Shown here piece after piece: positions 52,948-61,966 of a DNA stretch of 64,000 bases (its first letter is position 1; each line of letters opens with the position of its first letter). The notes below the pieces were generated by a model. The model was not told the DNA's origin, did no database searches, and saw only the letters and a list, made by a program, of their open reading frames with translations. Both the position numbers and the translations under genes were made by a program. The stretch spans positions 1-64,000 of the forward strand of contig MWEF01000001.1 in the NCBI GenBank assembly GCA_002070905.1. The letters are read 5' to 3'. Source of the stretch: Tenericutes bacterium ADurb.Bin087 (GTDB lineage Bacteria; Bacillota_I; Bacilli_A; RFN20; CAG-826).

Positions 52948-53553
52948 ATGGATAGCAAAAACCTCTATGATTTTTTGATCAAAGTGCAATCAATCGCGAA
53001 GATTGGTTTATTATATACGAATGATCCATACGCTAAGAAAAACTATCTTGAAATTGAAAAGATGACACTTTCGTTACTTGAAGATTTACAAGGCGTGAAT
53101 TTAGAGCGAAACAATTATTTTAAAAGAGATATTTACCCGACGCCAAACATAAGTGTGCGGGCAATAATTTTTAACGAAAAAGGTCAAATATTAATGGTAC
53201 AAGAACAAGAAGACGGTGGTTTTTCACTACCTGGCGGCTGGGCTGATCTCTATGAAAGCCCAACAGAAGCGGTTATTAAGGAAGCGGTTGAAGAAGCAGG
53301 AGCAAAAATCAAAATTGTCGGGATTGTGGCCTTTTTACATCGTACGCCATTTAAAATTCCCGCCTCTGTGCCTGAATACGTTTTAGTGTTTAAGGCTGAA
53401 TTTCTGGAGTTTGTTGGCGAACATGACCATGAAATTATCTCAGTTCAATGGGTGGATCCTTTAAAGCTTCCGCCACTATCACGAAAAGTTACAAAGTTTG
53501 AAATTGAACGAATGATAGATGCCGCTCTTAATGACAAAACAATATTTGATTAG
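52948..53553 (+). CDS. NUDIX hydrolase (ADP-ribose pyrophosphatase-like)
   Basis: 201 aa from the ATG at 52948. An N-terminal helical ~60-residue domain (Nudix_N_2 type, LYDFLIKVQSIAKIGLLYTNDPYAKKNYLEIEKMT) precedes the NUDIX fold. NUDIX box GGWADLYESPTEAVIKEAVEEAGA is intact. This architecture is typical of a group of firmicute ADP-ribose pyrophosphatases. Substrate not certain. Upstream ATG at 52903 lies before the promoter. Confidence 0.88.
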   Translation: MDSKNLYDFLIKVQSIAKIGLLYTNDPYAKKNYLEIEKMTLSLLEDLQGVNLERNNYFKRDIYPTPNISVRAIIFNEKGQILMVQEQEDGGFSLPGGWADLYESPTEAVIKEAVEEAGAKIKIVGIVAFLHRTPFKIPASVPEYVLVFKAEFLEFVGEHDHEIISVQWVDPLKLPPLSRKVTKFEIERMIDAALNDKTIFD

Positions 53554-53618
53554 TATATACTCATACCAAGCACAGCGCTTAAATGTTATAATGATTAAAA
53601 ATTAAAGGAGATAATTAT

Positions 53619-54329
53619 ATGGGTACACCTCACATTAATGCCAAAAAAGGAGATTTCGCTAAGACCGTCTTAATGCCAGGCGATCCAAAGCGGGCGGAAT
53701 GGATTGCCACTACTTTTCTAACTGATGTTAAAAGAGTAACAGATGTTCGTAATATATTCGGATATACTGGATATTATAAAGGAAAAAGAGTATCGGTAAT
53801 GGCAAGCGGAATGGGGCAACCATCAATTGGAATTTATTGTCATGAACTTTATTCCTATTACGGCGTTGAAACGATTATGCGTGTTGGTACATGCGGTACT
53901 TATCAACCGCAAGTTAAGCTTTTCGATATTATTGTCGCTATTGGTAGTTGTACCGACTCAAATTGGGCAAGTCAATTTAACTTACTTGGTGGAACTTTTA
54001 GTGCAATCGGCGACTTTGACTTAGCAGCTAAAGCAAAACAAGAAGCTAATCGTGCTGGTATTAACGTGCATGTTGGTAATATTTTAAGTGCCGACATTTT
54101 CTATGATAATGATCCTGATTCATGGAAAAAGTGGGCCAAACTTGGTGTCTTAGGTGTGGAAATGGAATCATATGCGCTTTACGCTACAGCGGCTAAACTT
54201 AACAAAAAGGCGTTATGTCTTTTAACTGTTACCGATAGCTTTATTGATCACTCACGAAAAGCGACTGTTGAAGAACGTCAAAGCGGGTTAGAACAAATGA
54301 TTCGTGTTGCCCTAGAAATTGCTGAATAA
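53619..54329 (+). CDS. deoD: Purine-nucleoside phosphorylase (DeoD type)
   Basis: 236-aa phosphorolytic enzyme. TPHINAKKGDFAKTVLMPGDPKRAEWIA, then MGQPSIGIYCHEL, VGTCGTYQP, GVEMESYALY and the catalytic Asp in VTDSFIDH. TGT-TATAAT extended -10 (53584-53592) and AAAGGAG. Supplies purine bases for hpt. Two membrane-protein genes follow within 2 bp and by overlap. Confidence 0.96.
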   Translation: MGTPHINAKKGDFAKTVLMPGDPKRAEWIATTFLTDVKRVTDVRNIFGYTGYYKGKRVSVMASGMGQPSIGIYCHELYSYYGVETIMRVGTCGTYQPQVKLFDIIVAIGSCTDSNWASQFNLLGGTFSAIGDFDLAAKAKQEANRAGINVHVGNILSADIFYDNDPDSWKKWAKLGVLGVEMESYALYATAAKLNKKALCLLTVTDSFIDHSRKATVEERQSGLEQMIRVALEIAE

Positions 54330-54331
54330 TA

Positions 54332-54994
54332 ATGATGCTATTTGCTGTTTTTGGTGTTAAGGAATATGTCTTATTAGCGCTAGCGTTAGTGCTGGTGCTT
54401 TTTGCAATATTTAGTGTGTTTCTTTTCTTTCGTAAGAAAATTTTGCAACGCTTTGCGCTCCTTAAATATTTTTATCCAGTTGTGCGAAAAACAGCAGTGT
54501 ACTATGATTTTTATTTGATCAACAAACTTGAAATCCAACTTGGCACAAATGATTCCCTGTTTGTTGACCATATGCTTTTTGGTAATAAGTATATCTACGT
54601 GATTAATGACTACCTATTTAAAGGCGCATTAACAGGCAATCGTCAAGATTCAAAATGGATTTTAAAAGATAAAAAAGGCCAAGAAATCATGGTCGATAGC
54701 CCACTTTTAAAAAATAAACAACTAGTGAAAAAGTTAAGCTTACGAACGTCGATTGATTACGAAAAATTTATCGCCATTACGCTTGTTAGTAAAGACACTA
54801 AAATTACTGATTTAGATGTAAATGATAGTGCGAACTTTGTAATTGATACTCGTGATTTTACGAAGTTAATTTTAAAAATTGAGGGACGTGATATTTCTCC
54901 ATTTGTTCCTGAAGATTTATTAAAAAGAGTTCATGAATTTGATTTGCTAAATTTACGGAAAAAAAGAGGGCAAAAATGGCGCAAAAACCGGTAA
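54332..54994 (+). CDS. Membrane-anchored NERD-like protein
   Basis: 220 aa: one or two N-terminal membrane helices (~10-34), then a basic soluble domain reading VDHMLFGNKYIYVINDYLFKGALTGNRQDSKWILKDKKGQ...SPLLKNKQLVKKLS. The D-H-x-L-F-G and later N-P/L-L patterns resemble the NERD domain, a predicted nuclease/restriction-related fold (DHILF ... VIE/VI ... GxIxG). Resemblance is moderate. The tail is very basic (RKKRGQKWRKNR). Overlaps the next gene by 19 bp. Confidence 0.55.
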   Translation: MMLFAVFGVKEYVLLALALVLVLFAIFSVFLFFRKKILQRFALLKYFYPVVRKTAVYYDFYLINKLEIQLGTNDSLFVDHMLFGNKYIYVINDYLFKGALTGNRQDSKWILKDKKGQEIMVDSPLLKNKQLVKKLSLRTSIDYEKFIAITLVSKDTKITDLDVNDSANFVIDTRDFTKLILKIEGRDISPFVPEDLLKRVHEFDLLNLRKKRGQKWRKNR

Positions 54995-56094
54995 CTTTCC
55001 GTATAGTATTTAAGCGTTATCGTACACAACGGCGCAACTTCAAAAGTTATTTACTTTTAACGTTAGCGTTTTTAGCGATTAGCTTTGTGACGATATATTT
55101 AAATTCAACAGATTTTGCCCTTATTGGTGCTGTTATTTTAGTATTTGTAATTTTTCCGCTAATAGTTGTCTTTGCCGAATACACTGCTTTAATTGAATCA
55201 GGAGCACCAGCACCGCGCAATAGTCGTGCATATTTTGACTTATATCGGAATACTTATCGCAGTGGCAGATTGCGCTATATTTTTAGTTTTCGTAATGTTA
55301 TTTTGTTTTTAATCTATTTTTTATTGGGAATGTTTGTCGCTGGTTTAGGGATGACAATTTTCATCTATTTCTTTGACAAAGTGACTTATGAGCAAATGTT
55401 TAATTTAATGGTCGAGTTTCAAAATACAACGACACCCGATGCACTTAATATTTTAGTGACAAAAGTTGAAACATTACTTGCTCCATATTTAGAAGGTCAA
55501 ATTCTTGCATACAATCTTGTGGCGACGCTCGGAATTATATTTATTATCGTTAAAGGGGTGTTCAATATTTATTTATCTATATTTATCGAACATCGACCGA
55601 CGACAAGTTTTACAGTGCTGCGTAATACATTTATTAACGACGCCGAAACAAAAACAGGGTTACGCCGTGTACAAACTAATACTGTTTTAATTGTTTTTAC
55701 ACTATATACAGTGCTCAACATTGGTGGTTATTTTCTCTTAAAAGTTATTAATCCACATGGCCCCCTATTTTTACAAGCAGAACTACTTGGCTTAATCGCC
55801 CTTTCTGTATGTTTGCCATTTGTTACCCGCATTACGTTTTATCTCTACCATAGTCTAATGGAGAAAAAGCGTGTACAAATTTTACGTTTCGCCATTGTCG
55901 AGTTACGCGAAATTATTAAAAATCCGGGTTTGCCAGCGCAGACGAAAGAATATATAACGCAAGTTTTAAAAGTGCGTGAACAAGAATATGCGACGCTTAC
56001 GGCGGTTGACAGTGAACATAAAGTTGTCACAGAAGAAGTTGACACTGACGTGGAAGTCAATACAAACGAAAAAATCAATCCCGAGAATGAATAA
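54976..56094 (+). CDS. Unknown multi-pass membrane protein
   Basis: 372 aa with six or seven predicted helices, a conserved-looking amphipathic stretch SGAPAPRNSRAYFDLYRNTYRSGRLRYIF, and a cytoplasmic acidic tail (TEEVDTDVEVNTNEKINPENE). No family recognised. Starts inside the upstream NERD-like gene, so the two are coupled and may form one complex. Confidence 0.6.
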   Translation: MAQKPVTFRIVFKRYRTQRRNFKSYLLLTLAFLAISFVTIYLNSTDFALIGAVILVFVIFPLIVVFAEYTALIESGAPAPRNSRAYFDLYRNTYRSGRLRYIFSFRNVILFLIYFLLGMFVAGLGMTIFIYFFDKVTYEQMFNLMVEFQNTTTPDALNILVTKVETLLAPYLEGQILAYNLVATLGIIFIIVKGVFNIYLSIFIEHRPTTSFTVLRNTFINDAETKTGLRRVQTNTVLIVFTLYTVLNIGGYFLLKVINPHGPLFLQAELLGLIALSVCLPFVTRITFYLYHSLMEKKRVQILRFAIVELREIIKNPGLPAQTKEYITQVLKVREQEYATLTAVDSEHKVVTEEVDTDVEVNTNEKINPENE

Positions 56095-56219
56095 ATAGTA
56101 GCGGATTTGTCGATTTGTGTTCAATTATTAATAATTGTCCTTATTTTTTTGTGTTTTTTAAATGTCATTTTAGGCTCTTTTTTGACTAAAAATAGGCTTT
56201 TTCGGTATTTTTCACGGCG

Positions 56220-56233
56220 TGTAAGCGTTATCA
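56220..56233. promoter_or_regulatory. Probable CcpA cre site
   Basis: TGTAAGCGTTATCA fits the catabolite responsive element consensus TGWAARCGYTWNCW at every position. It lies 23 bp before the -35 of the oppA promoter. Confidence 0.5.
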
Positions 56234-56256
56234 TGAAAATATTTTCAGGGTATTTC

Positions 56257-56284
56257 TTGGCAAACTAAATATACTATGTATAAT
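56257..56284 (+). promoter_or_regulatory. Promoter of the opp operon
   Basis: TTGGCA (56257-56262), 16-bp spacer, TATAAT (56279-56284) preceded by TG. AGGAG follows before the ATG at 56319. Confidence 0.75.
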
Positions 56285-56318
56285 TAACCTATAAAACTAC
56301 AAGAAAGGAGAAAGTTTT

Positions 56319-58829
56319 ATGAAAAACAAAAAACAATTGTTCGTGCTCGGGCTAATTGGATTAGTGGCTTTAAGCGGATGTAAACAAAAACCATCCTCAT
56401 CACAAGTACCTGCTTCATCCGAAACCCCGACATCAACAGTAACATCATCAGAGGTACCCCCATCATCAGAAGAACCTGATTTAACCCCATATGTTACTGG
56501 TGTAAGAACATTCGCTGGTGAAAAACCAGCAAGCATCCAAGCGCGCAAGGACATTCTCACCAAACTTGAAACTTATGTTCAAGATACATTCATTGGTGGA
56601 ATTCCATATCGCGACAACAGTGGTATTGTTCTTTATCACGAAGCTCTCCAAATTCCAGCTGACGACTACGTCGTAGGTTATGGTTTTGGTGTTGGTGAAG
56701 GTACAATTACTGCACCACTTACCGGTGATGGTATAGACCCACAACGGAATATGTACTTCCATACATGGTTAGCGGAAGACCCAGCGACAATTAACTACAT
56801 GGATTCACAAATGTCCACCACTGGTGACCTTTATTCCATGATTAGTACTGGTTATTGGGGCACCCGCTTCAATGCCGACAAGACTGGTTACGAATGGTAT
56901 CCATTACTTGCAGATGACGAAGCAGAACGTCCAATCCCATTAAACTTTGACGAAAATACAGGCACTGCTACAAAGTGGAAAGTACCACTTAAAGTTGGCG
57001 GCGGTTTAGTCTATGACACGCTCTCAGCTGACAACGCTGCCTTTAAAGGTCGTCCAGTTGCAATTGAAGACTACTTAACCCCATTCAAGCTCATGCTTGA
57101 ACAAGGTTGGTTCCGCGCTACTGACTTAGCGGCCGCCACTGGCGGATTCGTCGGTGTTGCTGATGAACTTGCTAAACCAATTGGCGAACGCGACATTAAT
57201 AAAGTTGCTGGTATTAAATTATTAGCAGAAGAAAACGCGATGCAATTTGAATTTAACAGCGCCAAGTCACCATTCTATGCAATGTACAACTTAGCGTCCA
57301 GTTTATTCTCACCAATCCCAATGGCCTTCATTGACCACATTGGTGCCGTAAACTATGGTAAATCAAATATTAACAGCGTTCTCTCCACTGGTGTTTACAC
57401 CCTTGAAGAATGGGAAGTTGGCAAACGCGTTGTGTTCAAAAAGAACCCAACTCACATTGAAAGCGATCGTTATTCTCACGAAGGTTATATTTATACTCAA
57501 TTAAAAGATGAAAACGTCGCATTTGACGAATTCCTTAATGGCAAACTCCATGGTGCTGGTGTGCCAGCCGCTAAGTTACTCCAATATAAGAGTGACCCAC
57601 GCGCACGTCAAACAAAAGGTGACGTTACATGGAAACTCCAAGTTAACGCCGCTGACGAAGTATTCTGGAATGAATTATTCGGACCAGAAGGAAGCATCGC
57701 TCCAGGAGCCGAATGGGAACTCAAACCCGTTATGTCAAACCGTGACTTCTTAAATGGTGTCTATTACGCTATTAACCGTGAAGCAATCGCGGAAGCTCGT
57801 GGTAGCCGCCCAGCGCAAACTTACTTAAGTGAAGCTTACATGATCGACCCAGAAAGTGGTATGTCATGGCGCGCCAGTGAAGAAGGTAAAGCGGTCGTCG
57901 CCGATCGTTCACCTGAAACATTTGGTTACGATAAAGAAGCGGCTGGACAATTATTCGTCCAAGCTATGAATGATTTAGTTGCTGAAGGCAAGTATGTCCG
58001 TGGCACTAAAACAAATCCAACCGTCATTTCTCCACAAATTCACTTCTTCAGAACTTCACAAATTGAAGCTGAAGGACGTCCACTTGCGGAAATGATTCAA
58101 GATGCATTCAACTCAGCCGTTGAAGGCTTCAAATTAGAATTTGAACTCTTCACAACTGAAGACCCAGAAAACACCTATGATGCAATGCAATTTGGTGAAT
58201 TCGACTTTGCCTTCGGTACTATTGGTGGTAACCCATTAGATCCAGTTGGATTTATGGATGTCTGCCGTAGTGATAACCGCAGTGGCTTCACACTCTCATG
58301 GGCGCTTGACACTGGTAAAGCATATCCAGAAGGTCACTTAGCTGCCCTTGAATTCCAAGGCGAATACTATTCCTACGACGCACTCTTAGAAAGTACCGCA
58401 GGATTAACCATTATTAAAGATGGTGAAGTCGTTCCAGCCTTTACCTTTGATGTCCTTAGTGTTACTGCTAATCCAGACGACGAAACAAAATTTGACCTAC
58501 GCGCTAGTGGTACATATTACATTGACCCGGCTGGTGAGCTCGTCGTTGAAGCTGACTTAGAAGGTACGGCAACTGAAACTGGAGCATTCTTCTTAATTGC
58601 TCTGTTTGAAATGACTAGTCCGTATCCATTTGTTGGAGCGTTCCAGGCACAACCAAAAGTTTGGGCTGATGGTGAGTGGTCGCTTGAAATTATTGGTATC
58701 ACCCCACCAGCAGCGAACTACTATGCTGACCTTTATGTCCACTTAAAGACAACATATAAAGGCACACCTGAATACTCAGCAGTTTACGTTGGCGGTACGA
58801 CAACAGCAAAACTCTTCCCCGCCGCCTAG
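56319..58829 (+). CDS. oppA: Oligopeptide ABC transporter substrate-binding lipoprotein
   Basis: 836-aa family 5 binding lipoprotein. Signal peptide with lipobox LSGCKQK (Cys20), then a Ser/Thr/Pro/Glu-rich linker, then the binding domain (LAEDPATINYMDS, AINREAIAEA, FDFAFGTIGGNPLDP). The last ~150 residues (after ~690) form a beta-rich domain not found in ordinary OppA (usually 540-600 aa). Codon use favours C-ending codons compared with neighbours, suggesting high expression. Feeds the permease that follows. Confidence 0.9.
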   Translation: MKNKKQLFVLGLIGLVALSGCKQKPSSSQVPASSETPTSTVTSSEVPPSSEEPDLTPYVTGVRTFAGEKPASIQARKDILTKLETYVQDTFIGGIPYRDNSGIVLYHEALQIPADDYVVGYGFGVGEGTITAPLTGDGIDPQRNMYFHTWLAEDPATINYMDSQMSTTGDLYSMISTGYWGTRFNADKTGYEWYPLLADDEAERPIPLNFDENTGTATKWKVPLKVGGGLVYDTLSADNAAFKGRPVAIEDYLTPFKLMLEQGWFRATDLAAATGGFVGVADELAKPIGERDINKVAGIKLLAEENAMQFEFNSAKSPFYAMYNLASSLFSPIPMAFIDHIGAVNYGKSNINSVLSTGVYTLEEWEVGKRVVFKKNPTHIESDRYSHEGYIYTQLKDENVAFDEFLNGKLHGAGVPAAKLLQYKSDPRARQTKGDVTWKLQVNAADEVFWNELFGPEGSIAPGAEWELKPVMSNRDFLNGVYYAINREAIAEARGSRPAQTYLSEAYMIDPESGMSWRASEEGKAVVADRSPETFGYDKEAAGQLFVQAMNDLVAEGKYVRGTKTNPTVISPQIHFFRTSQIEAEGRPLAEMIQDAFNSAVEGFKLEFELFTTEDPENTYDAMQFGEFDFAFGTIGGNPLDPVGFMDVCRSDNRSGFTLSWALDTGKAYPEGHLAALEFQGEYYSYDALLESTAGLTIIKDGEVVPAFTFDVLSVTANPDDETKFDLRASGTYYIDPAGELVVEADLEGTATETGAFFLIALFEMTSPYPFVGAFQAQPKVWADGEWSLEIIGITPPAANYYADLYVHLKTTYKGTPEYSAVYVGGTTTAKLFPAA

Positions 58830-58908
58830 GTTAAGAGTAAAAATCGTTGGTTAATTTAATCAACAAATATTCAACAAACTATAGTTTGCTATAAGAACTA
58901 AACATACA

Positions 58909-58941
58909 CATTGCCAGCCCACCGCTGGCAATGTTTCTGTG
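58909..58941 (+). terminator. Hairpin between oppA and oppB
   Basis: CATTGCCAGC (58909-58918) and GCTGGCAATG (58924-58933) form a perfect 10-bp stem with a short T-rich tail (TTTCTGT). Likely a partial terminator or mRNA stabiliser setting a higher level of oppA than permease genes. Confidence 0.6.
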
Positions 58942-58970
58942 TTAAAACAGAGAAATGAGGAGGTTACATT

Positions 58971-60005
58971 GTGCTTAGATATGTATTAAAACGGATCGGC
59001 CTTGTTTTTGTAACAACGTTCATTATCATAAGCTTGACGTTTATCTTAATGAAGCTTTTACCGCTAGAACGGCCCCGTGGCTTAGCACCTGATCAATTAC
59101 GCTTTTACTTCCACCAAGTACGCTTAGGGTATATGGTTCAAGTTAGCGGGCCGCTTAGACCAGGTGAAACAGTCGATGCCATCGTTAACGATGACGGTCG
59201 GTTATATTATTTCCGACAAATCCCAATTATGCGTCAATATTTAAATTGGCTTGGAAACGTGATTTTAAGATGGGATTGGGGCGTTTCTTCCCACGTTGAA
59301 CCAAACGTTACGGCGATTGAAATTATCGGCCGTCGCTTACCAGCATCAATGCGCTTAAATATCATTGCGTTATTTACGTCAGTGCCATTTGGTTTCTTAT
59401 TTGGGATTATTGCGGCGTTACAGAAGAATAAATTACCTGACCATATTATTTCGACGGGTGTCATGGTTTTTGTGTCAATTCCGTCCTTTGTCTTTATTAC
59501 CTTCCTCATGTTATTTTTTGCTTATAATCTTGGCTGGTTGCCTTCACAATGGCCACCACAAGGATTTGACTGGAAATTGCGGGCACGCGCATACGTTATA
59601 CCTATCGCGGCGCTCTCATTTGGTACAATTGCAGGCTTTACGCGCTATACACGTGCGGAACTAACTGAAATTATGTCAAGTGAATTTTTACTTCTCGCAA
59701 GAACGAAAGGACTAACGAAACGACAAACCGTCATTCGTCATGCCCTTCGCAACAGCTTAGTGCCAATTGTGCCAATGATTATTGGTCAATTTATTGGGAT
59801 TTTAAGCGGTTCTATGATTCTTGAGGGATTATATGGTATTCCAGGAATTGGCAGTTTATTTATTACCGCAATTAACACGAAAGACTATAACGTTGTAATG
59901 GTAGATATGGCGCTATATACGACAATTGGCTTATTTGCGGGCTTGCTTGTCGATTTATCTTACGGGATTGTTGACCCAAGAATTAGAATGGGGGCACGAA
60001 AATAA
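58971..60005 (+). CDS. oppB: Oligopeptide ABC transporter permease OppB
   Basis: 344-aa inner membrane subunit. Start codon GTG at 58971 with AGGAGG 8 nt before. N-terminal helix, an extended loop (~30-115), then about five helices. The EAA loop TKGLTKRQTVIRHALRNSLVPI contacts the ATPase. Stop overlaps the next ATG (TAATG). Confidence 0.93.
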   Translation: MLRYVLKRIGLVFVTTFIIISLTFILMKLLPLERPRGLAPDQLRFYFHQVRLGYMVQVSGPLRPGETVDAIVNDDGRLYYFRQIPIMRQYLNWLGNVILRWDWGVSSHVEPNVTAIEIIGRRLPASMRLNIIALFTSVPFGFLFGIIAALQKNKLPDHIISTGVMVFVSIPSFVFITFLMLFFAYNLGWLPSQWPPQGFDWKLRARAYVIPIAALSFGTIAGFTRYTRAELTEIMSSEFLLLARTKGLTKRQTVIRHALRNSLVPIVPMIIGQFIGILSGSMILEGLYGIPGIGSLFITAINTKDYNVVMVDMALYTTIGLFAGLLVDLSYGIVDPRIRMGARK

Positions 60006-61966
60006 TGACTGACAATAAACAAAAAATTACCGAAAAAGATTTTGTGCTTGTCCAACAAGACCAAAAAATTCATGACTTAAAATTCGAAACTAAACCGACG
60101 ACATACTTTAAAGATGCGATGAAACGTTTTGTCAAAAATAAATCAAGTGTGGTGGCGGGGATTATTATTGGAATTTTAATGATTTTAGCCATATTTGTAC
60201 CAATCTTTAATAAAAATGACATCGTCCGATCACAAGAACCATATCGTTTCTTACCACCACGCTGGCCTGGCTTTGAAAATGCGAGTGTGTTAAATGGTCG
60301 TCGTTATGTGAAAAATATTATTTATGATACAACTGACCCCGATCCAGCGAATCATACGCCTGTTGGTTATGATAATACGGCGATTGTCGGTGAAATTGAC
60401 CTTGTTGAATCGACCACTAACTTCCCTTCACCATATGCAACTGGCGGAAAATTATTTGTTTACGCTGATAAGCCCACTTTTGCAACAGGTATTCAAACAA
60501 ATAAAGTCGCCGCTGATTTTGGTGCGGATACATATTTTTTAGAACTCGAAACAGACAATGTGTTAAATGTTGACAATAAATATGAAATTTACGTCCTTGT
60601 TTACTATCACGGATTAAATGGTGATGCAACGCAAATTACCCTACAACAAATGGGTACAACATATGGGTTATTTACCACTAATTTAAGTACGACGATTTTG
60701 AATAATCGACCAGCGGGTGTCGTTACTGATACATTTACTGTGCAAATTGGGGTGTATGTCAGCGTTAATGAAAGCGGCAAACTCGCCCAAATTTATCTTA
60801 ATAAATTAGTGGTCAACACGGAAAATGAGGAAAACCCATTTGCTTTGCATAACTTTACCGAAGCAAATGAATTACTTTTACGGCGCAGTGATGAAGCTAA
60901 AGTACCATATCGCTATCAAATCGTCATTGCTGGGACTCCAGCTTTATATGAAGCACGCGTGATACGCGCTAGTTTTGAATACGATTATTATAAAGCGGTC
61001 TATGGTGAAATTGATCGCCGTGTTGGTATTTCTGAACTATTGCGGGCGCGCGAAGACGGTTTAATTAATTTTGAATTAGACCCCGCTGCTAGTGATCACA
61101 CTAAAGAAGGATTTAATTATCAAATCGTGGCTGATACTTTTGAAGTACTCGATGATGAACGGTCCCAATATCGCGAAATTAAATTTGCCTACGCTCCGCA
61201 AAAAATTAAAGCTGGTAGTCGTTGGTTATATGTTTATAACTATGAAGTGACCATTTCTCGCTTCCGCGAAATGGGCTTTAAAGCCGAACCTTATTTCCTG
61301 TTTGGCACAAATCAAAGTGGACAAGATTTCTTTAAGATTGTCTTTAATGGGTTACGGACCTCACTTATTTTAGGATTCAGTGCGGCGGCGATTAATATTT
61401 TCATCGGTTTAGTGTGGGGCTCAATTAGTGGCTACTATGGTGGAACGATTGATATTTTGATGGAACGCTTTACCGAAATCTTAGGTGGTGTACCGTGGAT
61501 TATTATTATGACCTTAACGATTTTACACTTAGGGAATAACTTCGGCGTGTTCTTACTGGCCCTTATCTTGACGGGGTGGATTGGCACGGCCTCGGTCACA
61601 CGGAGTCAATTTTATCGTTATAAACGCCGTGAATATGTCTTAGCGTCACGCACGCTTGGCGCAAAAGATGGGCGCTTAATCTTTAAGCACATCTTACCCA
61701 ATAGTATTGGGCCAATCGTTACTGGTGCGGTGTTAATGATTCCAGGTATTATCTTTAGTGAAGCAACAATTAGTTACTTAGGGCTTGGTCTCCAAGGATT
61801 AGGAAGCTTAGGGGTTGCCCTAAGTGAAGTACAAGCATATATTTCAACAAGTCCATATTTAATTGTCAGTGGCTCGCTTGTGATTGCGTTACTGATGATT
61901 TCCTTTAACCTCTTTGGGAATGGGCTTCGTGATGCCTTTAATCCATCATTGAAAGGAGTCGAATAA
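60005..61966 (+). CDS. oppC: Oligopeptide ABC transporter permease OppC with large insertion
   Basis: 653 aa, about twice the normal length (~300). First helix at ~48-66, then an extracytoplasmic insertion of roughly 350 residues (~72-430), beta-rich by its V/T/Y content. The normal OppC resumes at FGTNQSGQDFFKIVFNGLRTSL (canonical LGTDxxGRD), with five more helices and the EAA loop SRTLGAKDGRLIFKHILPNSIGPI. The insertion has no family I recognise. Coupled to oppB and oppD by overlaps. Confidence 0.88.
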   Translation: MTDNKQKITEKDFVLVQQDQKIHDLKFETKPTTYFKDAMKRFVKNKSSVVAGIIIGILMILAIFVPIFNKNDIVRSQEPYRFLPPRWPGFENASVLNGRRYVKNIIYDTTDPDPANHTPVGYDNTAIVGEIDLVESTTNFPSPYATGGKLFVYADKPTFATGIQTNKVAADFGADTYFLELETDNVLNVDNKYEIYVLVYYHGLNGDATQITLQQMGTTYGLFTTNLSTTILNNRPAGVVTDTFTVQIGVYVSVNESGKLAQIYLNKLVVNTENEENPFALHNFTEANELLLRRSDEAKVPYRYQIVIAGTPALYEARVIRASFEYDYYKAVYGEIDRRVGISELLRAREDGLINFELDPAASDHTKEGFNYQIVADTFEVLDDERSQYREIKFAYAPQKIKAGSRWLYVYNYEVTISRFREMGFKAEPYFLFGTNQSGQDFFKIVFNGLRTSLILGFSAAAINIFIGLVWGSISGYYGGTIDILMERFTEILGGVPWIIIMTLTILHLGNNFGVFLLALILTGWIGTASVTRSQFYRYKRREYVLASRTLGAKDGRLIFKHILPNSIGPIVTGAVLMIPGIIFSEATISYLGLGLQGLGSLGVALSEVQAYISTSPYLIVSGSLVIALLMISFNLFGNGLRDAFNPSLKGVE

